The notes under the pieces: model-generated | The model's database searches: none | The model's input: the letters and a program-made list of their open reading frames with translations, nothing else | Told to the model about the DNA's origin: nothing | Made by a program: the position numbers and the translations under genes | Assembly: GCA_021399435.1 (NCBI GenBank) | Contig: JAJTUP010000009.1 | Location: forward strand, 992,001-1,056,000 | Direction of reading: 5' to 3' | Length of the DNA: 64,000 nucleotides | DNA from: Diaporthe sp. PMI_573 | Taxonomy: Eukaryota; Ascomycota; Sordariomycetes; Diaporthales; Diaporthaceae | Part shown: positions 57,419-64,000 of the stretch, in pieces | How positions within the stretch are numbered: the first letter of the stretch is position 1 | Layout of the letters: every line of letters starts with the position of its first letter

Positions 57419-60099
57419 GAGTCTGGCCAATGTTGTTGACTGTTGACAGCGGCAGAAGATAAGACGACTTCGGGATGTGGAAAAGTTTTTGCTAGTCGAG
57501 TCGAGTCGGGCGCCCATGCAGTTCGCTAAGGACGTGACAAGCCAGCAGGGCGGGCCAGCGATGACCTTTGCCGTACTTGGTCAGCTTTGGGCCAAAACAA
57601 CTTGGAGCGCGAAACGGCAGGCGCGTGCAGGATTGGCTGCTTCCTCTGTGTGAAGCACCCAAGTGCGCATGCCAAGCAGGTCAGGCCAGTCAAGCGAGAA
57701 TTGCCGATGTCGGGGTGTGAGCCTAGCACAGCACAGCTCAGCTCCCTTCTGGAAACCTGGATGAAGCTCCCAGCTACCGGCCTAGCTAAGGTCAATCCAC
57801 AGGCCACACGGGCTACTGGAGGGGGCCACCAGAGATAGAAAGCCTCATTAATGCCGCGATACTTGCCATGAGCCATAGTAGAATATCGGAGCCTATAACA
57901 TGACGAGGCCTGGACCATCCGAAATACACCGAACGGGCAAGCCACCCAACTCTGTCTCTCTCTCTCTCTCTTCCCCCCTCCCTCCGCCGCTAGCTGATCA
58001 ACTTGGAGCCGACCACTCACTCAGTTCGAGACTATACAGCAGACTGGTGTCCCCGAAGCAGCGGCCGACCACAACACGCTGCAGCGAATCACGGACGGCC
58101 CAGATCGGGCAGCATGGTTCAGCCAGGGGTTAGTTGCGTCCCTGACAAATGATCCGTGACAGCATCGAACGCAAACCGACGCCGACGAGGGGCCTGAGCA
58201 TCTCGAAGGTTCAATCTCTTCCAGACTCCATCTGATGTTGCGGTTGGTCGGCCTGAGGCGGGCCTATAAGTGAAGGGCCATCCGGACTTTGACGCCGCTA
58301 GACACGCCGGTCTACCCTCGGTTCGGAGCCGGGCCAGCTTCCTGCCTAGGGTTGACCTCAGCCACGGCCCAGCTATACGCAGTAGCATGGCAGGCATGGG
58401 TAACGTGTGCTGACATTCAACCTGAAGCCCGAATGGGCCATGTCCCTGTCACCTCGACCATTTTCGACCACTTCTGGAAGCGACTGCACCACCGGGGGGT
58501 CGACCAGAGACCCCACCGGTTGACAAGGGAGTCGCCCTGGGGCAACGGGGAAATGTGTTTCAGGTAGCACACGTCAAGCTGCTTCGACTCCGAGACGCCG
58601 TGACTACGACACAGTGATCAAGGACCTGTGTCAGCACAATGCTGGGCATCAGTCAAGGGCAGCCGAGCTGGTAGACTGCATGTGAATGTCAAACAGTCCC
58701 AGGTGAATAGCCGGAACACCTCCCGAGATGATGGGATCAAGCCACAAGTATGTACTCTTGTCACAATTGTCAAAAGTTGCACCTGCCACACACGGGCTCG
58801 GCCGGAGCAGGTCCGCAATGTCGAAAACTTTTGCGAATCGCTGTCGAGGTCATGTGTCGTGATGGGGTATCCTTTAAATCTTTGAATGCCTCTTGTGCCA
58901 GGGATCAAGGGGCCAGCGTCTCTCTCAGCTGGAAGAAACCGAAGAACAGCTCCACAGAACATCAGCTCATCAGAGAAGGGTTGAAAAGACGTCTGCTCTC
59001 TTCAGCCCAGAGCACCGTGCCCAGCAGGTGGTGGGATGCACGAAGGCTATCTGCCGCATGGTGAATGGGTGGCTGCCTTGTGACCTGCACCGGTTGGATG
59101 GTGGCTGGTTCGGCTCAACTAGTGTACAGATCAACAGATCTGACATTCTGATAGACTACCCCGTCAATGAGCGCCCGACACGAGGTGGATGTGGAGATGA
59201 TGGCGCGCTGACCAACTTAGTCATGGCAGACATCTTGACACCAAGATCAACAGCCCCGAGGCATCCACAGACAGTTCCAGACGGCTCCTCTTGACAGCCA
59301 ACGTCTCGACGCTGTCATGCCCGCCAGCTGGTTCTCCAGGCCAAAAGGTTAACACTGCGACCGCTGCTACCGCGTATCGGTCTATCGCCACAACGTCGCA
59401 ATCAATGCTGCAGCCGTCAGGTTATCATGGCAATCACACAATGCACTGTACGGCTTTGTGCAGCTCTTGGGAATGTGGGCAGGGTGGGTTGGACCCCTGA
59501 GCGGGATGAATCCCAAGGATCTGATCGGCTGCTGCGTGGTACCACAGCACTTGCAGGCTGCGGAGGCACCCATGTACCCTTGTACCCTGGCAATCCTGGG
59601 CGAGGCCCATCTCGCTGCGCCCTCAGCCCGCATCGCGTAGTCTAGTCCAGTCCAAGGGAGAGCTCAGTAAATTCCATGTTTGTTCGTCGAGAAGCCGTCC
59701 GTCCACCTCTTTCTGGCATCGGCTTGCACAACGCACAACGCGTAACACTTCATCTCGCCCCCTCACGTCGCCTGCGACAACCGCATTGCATGCATTGGGG
59801 CCACATTGCATGACATTATCTAACACTTGCATTACACTGCACTACACCTCAACCACACCTTCTCGGCTTGATCTTTCTTGTGTTTGTTTATCCAGTGCTC
59901 TGTCAGGCTGGCTGTCTGTCACTCTGTCAGTCTCGTCTCGGCTGTGGTATCATCCAATTCCGCCCGCCTCTGCTCTGCCGTCCGTCCCATAGCCGTCCGC
60001 GCCCGCATCCCCATACCCATACCCAGACCAGGACCCAGTTCGCGGATCTAGGGCAGACCTCGCTTGTTCCTACGGTCTCCCAACGTTCTCCCGGCCGAT

Positions 60100-60140
60100 C
60101 TCCTTTCTTTCTTTCTTTCTCTCCTCCTTCCTTCCTTTTT
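60100..60140 (+). promoter_or_regulatory. 41-nt pyrimidine tract in the BEM46 leader
   Basis: Only C and T for 41 bases, with CTTT repeats, ending 13 bases before the ATG at 60154. CT-rich blocks just upstream of the start are a common feature of filamentous fungal promoters and leaders; its role here is inferred from position. Confidence 0.6.
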
Positions 60141-60153
60141 GTTCTTCTTTACG

Positions 60154-61653
60154 ATGTCTGCCCCAGGTCCTCCACCCCAAGGCTTCCTGGAGCAATCCGG
60201 CACGCTCCTCTACACCGCCGCCTCCTGGATGCGTCTGCCGGCCATAGCTTCGACTGTAAGGCATACTGCCTCCCTCCCCTTTATCCCGGCGCTGCCTATG
60301 TCATACTACTTCTGTTTGCTTCCCTCCGCGGCGTTACATGTCGTTCGACCTGCCCGCGCCCCGGCATCTGCCTCCCTCACCTCCGAATGCGCCGGTCTGC
60401 GACCGACGACCGAAGGCGCGACCTGAGGCACTTCGCTAATCTGATTGCGACCAAGGGCGTTGCTGCTGTGCTCACCTCCCTGCTCTACTTTAAACAAAAG
60501 TAAGCTTTTAAGACAAATGCCCCAGTCGCCCTATGATCCAGATCGCCAAATCATACACACACACATATATATATATATACGTATATGGTGGCTTGTCATG
60601 TCTGGGCTCGAGATGCTAACCCAAAATTACAGGGCCCTGATATACCCCTCGCATATGCCACCGAATGCCCGAACAGACGTCCCCCGACCCTCGCAGTTTG
60701 GCATACAAGACTTCGAAGACTTGATGATACCGACCAACGATGGGGAAAAGCTGTCTGCTTTCTACATGCGCGGCCCGCGTCACGGCCGCAACTCCAAGGT
60801 CACCGTCTTGATGTTCCACGGAAACGCCGGCAACATAGGGCACCGACTGCCTATCGCTCGCATGCTCATCAGTCTCACGGGCTGCAACGTTTTCATGCTC
60901 GAGTACCGAGGCTATGGGCTCTCCACGGGCGAGCCGGGCGAGTCCGGGATATGTCTCGACGCGCAAACCGCTCTCGATTACTTGCGCGACCGCGCAGAGA
61001 CGAGTGAACACAAGCTGGTCATCTACGGGCAGAGCCTGGGCGGAGCAGTGAGCGTCAAGCTCGTGGCAGACAACCAGAAAGACGGCGACATTGTTGGCTT
61101 GATTCTGGAGAACACCTTCCTCTCGATGCGGAAGCTCATTCCATCCGTCCTGCCCCCTGCGAAGTACCTGTCGCTTCTATGCCACCAGGTCTGGCCCAGC
61201 GACTCTATAATACCTAACATCACGAAAGTGCCCATCCTGTTCCTGTCCGGCCTGCAGGATGAGATCGTCCCGTGAGTCCAATCGCGCTAGCCCGTCTTGG
61301 CCCACAGCAACCCAACAATCCCACAGAACCTCATGTGTCCCATTTGCCGACTCGTCGTCATCGGTAGAAATGCTTTGGCTGATGCCGAATTATCTGGGCT
61401 TGGGACTACCATATTTATTGCCGTTTACATGCATGACCCGGTGTCTCGCGCTAATTATGTATGTCTCAGACCAAATCACATGCGCAAGCTCTACGAGTTA
61501 TCGCAAGCACCCAACAAGATCTTCAAGCCGCTACCCGGCGGCGACCACAACTCAAGCGTGCTCGAGGAGGGTTACTTCGAGTCCATATCGGACTTTATCG
61601 CCTCGATCACCCAGGAATATCCCACCACGCCACCCGAGAAGAGTCGCATGTAG
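60154..61653 (+). CDS. bem46: BEM46/ABHD13-type alpha/beta-hydrolase
   Basis: Four exons: 60154-60255, 60456-60499, 60633-61271 and 61470-61653; introns of 200, 133 and 198 b; 322 residues. The first acceptor is placed at 60455, after a GCTAATC branch site, because it keeps frame into GVAAVLTSLLYFKQKALIYP, a membrane anchor followed by the family's IYPSHMPP block. The hydrolase core has VLMFHGNAGNIGHR, MLEYRGYGLSTGEP, the nucleophile elbow IYGQSLGGA, the acid loop LSGLQDEIVPP (formed across the third intron) and the catalytic His in PGGDHNSS. BEM46 proteins are conserved from fungi to animals and localise to ER and periphery near eisosomes in Neurospora; the substrate is unknown. Introns are longer than elsewhere in the window. 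Confidence 0.92.
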
Positions 61654-62795
61654 CTTGCGCGGGATTTTGGAACTGGAGGGAGCCGGGGCGTGAACTAAGG
61701 GCCGGTAGTGCGGGCGCCCATCTTCACCGCCCCCCGGCTGCCGGAGCCCAAAGGCGAGGTCACTCACTCCTTTCTAATCAGCATGGAATTTTGGGCTTTC
61801 GAAGAGAGAGCATGTGGCTGGCTGGGAGACTGGCGTCGCGAGGCATGCATTGACGAGGCTTTTTGGCCCCGTGGACCGGGAGAGGAAATTGCGCCTTTTG
61901 ATAAAGATACCCCCCTTTTGGAGTTGAACTGTAATTCTATCTGCCTAGCAACCAACCAGGTTTGTCTCCTGTACGTCGAAGCCGGTATTCGCCTGTCTCA
62001 CAAATGTAGACGGGCAGAATGGTTATCCAAAAAAAAAATTGAGCTCAGCTGCTGCGTCGAGGAATGGAGGTCTCGGGGAGTAATTACCAGCGCGGCGATC
62101 GAATGGGGCCTGAGAGTAGGGCCGGCCAGCATGTTGGTATTCAGAAAAGAAATGCACAGCAAAGAACACTCCAAAGAAGCAGCCCCAATATGGGAAACCC
62201 TGTTTTGTCGGGATATTTCATGAGCCCCCACCTGTGTACCAATTCCCCGGGGGGGGACAAATGACAGTGTTTCAGAAAGGAAACGAACAGATCGAAAACA
62301 AGAGCAGTAGTGCCTAGAGATCACATGCGATATCTCCCATCTCGCGTAGATCCCCGCCCACACAGGCTACCAGCCACAAGCGACATGATCTCGCGAAGAG
62401 AGCTGGATCAACACGGTAAAAGCATGGGCGTGGGCTGACGATCATTTCATTTACTATCGCCACGATTACGGAAGAGGCGTGCCTGGGTTTTCCTCGGTTA
62501 AATATAGAAGTTCCCGTACAGATACAACATCGACGGCCAGGAGGGCTCGCCCTTGAGGTTTCTTTTCTCTGTGATCCCCCATAGGAAAGAGTGGGCGAGA
62601 GCGAGATTGCATCTCTCGAATCATCCACCCACCAGCTGGATGTCCCAACGCTGAATAGAAATTCTAACAATGTGCACCGCCTTCACGAGCGGTACCCACC
62701 CAGAACCCCCAGGACTCCCCAACCATCCTCCGTAGCTGTCACTTTCACATCGTCCTTTCCTCAAGCCAGGGGCAAAGCCCAGGCTGCTGGCTGAC
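61654..62795. other. Convergent 3' intergenic region
   Basis: 1.1 kb between the BEM46 stop and the stop of the NFX1-type gene. A 171-codon frame at 61708-62223 begins at a GTG and has mixed codon use; I treat it as chance. Homopolymer A and G runs occur at 62029 and 62250. Confidence 0.5.
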
Positions 62796-64000
62796 TTACT
62801 CCTCCGCGGGGACCTCAGCCCTGCTCTCCTGCTTCTTCGCCCCCAGCCTCCGCAGCGCGACGAAGCCCGTCCCGGGGACCTTGGCGTCGATGACCGGCGC
62901 CGCGGCCCACTGCCTAGGTCGCGCCGCGGCGCGGCTCGCCACCTGGGACCAGCCGCCGGCACCGCTACCGCCGGACCCGTCACCCTCACGCCGCAGGATG
63001 TGGAGCGAGGTAGGGTCGGCCGCGCACAGCACCACCCCGCCGGCGGCGAGGCCGTCGGCCGACATGGCCTTGGCGACCTTGGGTTTTAGCGCGGCGAGGA
63101 GCGACTCCACCTGCGCGGGGTTCAGGGTCCCCGAGGCTATGGTCGCCGCCGTCGTCTTTGTCGTGGCCTTGATGAGGACCTCGTCCGTGGGGAGGAAGCT
63201 GGTCGTGAGGGTGAGGTTGTTCTTGTGCTCCGGCGGGACCGCGGCGGCCAGGTCAGCGGCGAGGACAAGGTCGATCTCCTCGACCGTGAGACCGAACCTG
63301 GGCCTCGATATCAGGAGGGCGTTGTACGGCTGCACGGCGGGCTTGGACGCGGCCGTGGACGCCTCTGCGCGCGCCGGCGTGGCTGCCTTGGCGATCCGCA
63401 CGCACTGCATCAGTGTCTTTCTCGGCGCGGACACGAACCGCGGGCCCTTGAATATGCTGACATGTCGGTGTGGCTCCGGGTCCTGGCTCTCCGAGTCCAG
63501 GCCAAAGTCCTCCGCCAGGGCGTGTATGAATTGCCGCTGGTACGGCTTCATAGGCTTGAAGCGCATGTTGCGCAGGTTGGACTCGGCAAAGACGCGGAAC
63601 TCGCGCTCCTGCGTCTGCGCCCACTGGGTGTTGTCCCGGAACAGCTTGAGCGTGACGGCTTGGTAGGGGATGTGATCATCCGTGTGGTCTGGTTCGACGT
63701 TGAGGGCCTCGGCAAGCTGACGGTTGCGTTTCTGCCGCGCACACTCGTCATCGCATTTAAGGGGTTCCCGTTGTGGCCCTTCCGGATTGATCCGGGTGGA
63801 TAGACACTTCACTTTCTGCTTACGCCGCTGGCAGTCGCATACTAGGAATGTCTCTGACTGGCAAGGTTTGTCCTCGTTGCAAGGTAGTGGCGTGTGACAT
63901 TCGTCAACGCACTCGTGACCCTGCGGACAAGATCGTCTGGCCTTGTTGCACCGCTGCGAACAATGTGTGCCGGGGATGTCCACATCCTCGCATTCACCGT
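62796..64000 (-). CDS. fap1: NFX1/FAP1-type zinc-finger protein with R3H domain, C-terminal part (5' end outside window)
   Basis: The frame is open to the window edge (GECEDVDIPGTHC at the boundary) and ends with a TAA at 62796-62798, giving about 400 visible residues. The first part carries the last Cys/His-rich NFX1-type repeats (HCSQRCNKARRSCPQGHECV, DECHTPLPCNEDKPC). An R3H domain follows, with EFRVFAESNLRNMRFKPMKP and PYQRQFIHALAEDFGLDS, then RHVSIFKGPRFVSAPRKTL. The C-terminal region has Ala-rich and Gly/Ser linkers. Yeast Fap1 binds the FKBP12 prolyl isomerase and confers rapamycin resistance; human NFX1 is a transcriptional repressor and ubiquitin ligase. The RING and most zinc repeats, if present, lie beyond base 64000. 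Confidence 0.9.
   Translation of the reverse strand, partial: GECEDVDIPGTHCSQRCNKARRSCPQGHECVDECHTPLPCNEDKPCQSETFLVCDCQRRKQKVKCLSTRINPEGPQREPLKCDDECARQKRNRQLAEALNVEPDHTDDHIPYQAVTLKLFRDNTQWAQTQEREFRVFAESNLRNMRFKPMKPYQRQFIHALAEDFGLDSESQDPEPHRHVSIFKGPRFVSAPRKTLMQCVRIAKAATPARAEASTAASKPAVQPYNALLISRPRFGLTVEEIDLVLAADLAAAVPPEHKNNLTLTTSFLPTDEVLIKATTKTTAATIASGTLNPAQVESLLAALKPKVAKAMSADGLAAGGVVLCAADPTSLHILRREGDGSGGSGAGGWSQVASRAAARPRQWAAAPVIDAKVPGTGFVALRRLGAKKQESRAEVPAEE

Larger units (their letters stand above)
56478..60153. promoter_or_regulatory. Divergent promoter region, LYAR-type gene and BEM46
   Basis: 3.7 kb between divergent starts. It contains a CTG triplet repeat (57391-57418), a pyrimidine tract at 57955-57985, and the pyrimidine leader of BEM46 at 60100-60140. 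Frames of up to 133 codons (for example 58893-59294) show no domain or codon bias and are not called. Confidence 0.45.

Noticed and set aside
61708..62223. 171-codon plus-strand frame downstream of BEM46
   Set aside because: Starts at GTG, spans homopolymer runs and has no domain; most likely 3' flank.

Overview
This window is nuclear DNA of a filamentous ascomycete, most likely a Sordariomycete. Genes are interrupted by short GT-AG introns (about 50-120 bp, with CTAAC/CTGAC-type branch sites), coding DNA is GC-rich, and gene spacing is several kilobases. The proteins are recognisable Pezizomycotina orthologues: a CYP51B-type sterol demethylase, the mitochondrial stomatin SLP2, Pex10, Erd1, a KTR mannosyltransferase, an LYAR-type nucleolar protein, BEM46 and an NFX1/FAP1-type protein. 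Exons were joined by hand from splice signals and frame continuity; no transcript data were available.

Layout. 0-4 kb: the 3' end of a Mon2-like trafficking gene, a small unknown protein with a duplicated motif and a C-terminal SKL, and SLP2. 5-10 kb: a secreted short tyrosinase and a single-exon MFS transporter. 11-15 kb: CYP51 and a DUF3074 (START-like) protein. 15-18.9 kb: a gene-poor, AT-richer stretch with two unassigned coding fragments, one resembling a PD-(D/E)XK nuclease fold. 19-24.3 kb: a membrane P450 and a SANT/Myb-like protein. 24.3-29.2 kb: the largest gene-free interval. 29-38 kb: a secreted type-B carboxylesterase, a disordered zinc-finger protein and a five-exon MFS transporter. 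40-46 kb: a membrane-anchored Ubp16/USP30-like deubiquitinase and a 565-residue disordered unknown. 48.8-56.5 kb: a Golgi GT15 mannosyltransferase, Erd1, Pex10 and the LYAR-type gene. 60-64 kb: BEM46 and the 3' part of an NFX1/FAP1-type gene.

How the genes relate. Most are unlinked housekeeping genes. The mannosyltransferase and Erd1 both concern Golgi glycosylation and are neighbours. Pex10 and the SKL-ending protein are both peroxisome-linked but 51 kb apart. The tyrosinase, P450s, MFS transporters and esterase are spread among housekeeping genes with no PKS, NRPS or terpene synthase, so I do not call a secondary-metabolite cluster.

Most interesting points: the SKL-ending duplicated-motif protein; the SLP2 frame that stays coding-like for 43 codons beyond its TAG; the tyrosinase whose first two introns are stop-free multiples of three, one of them splitting the CuA site; unusual residues in CYP51; and the orphan coding fragments at 16-18 kb. 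No CRISPR, rRNA, tRNA or intact transposon was seen.
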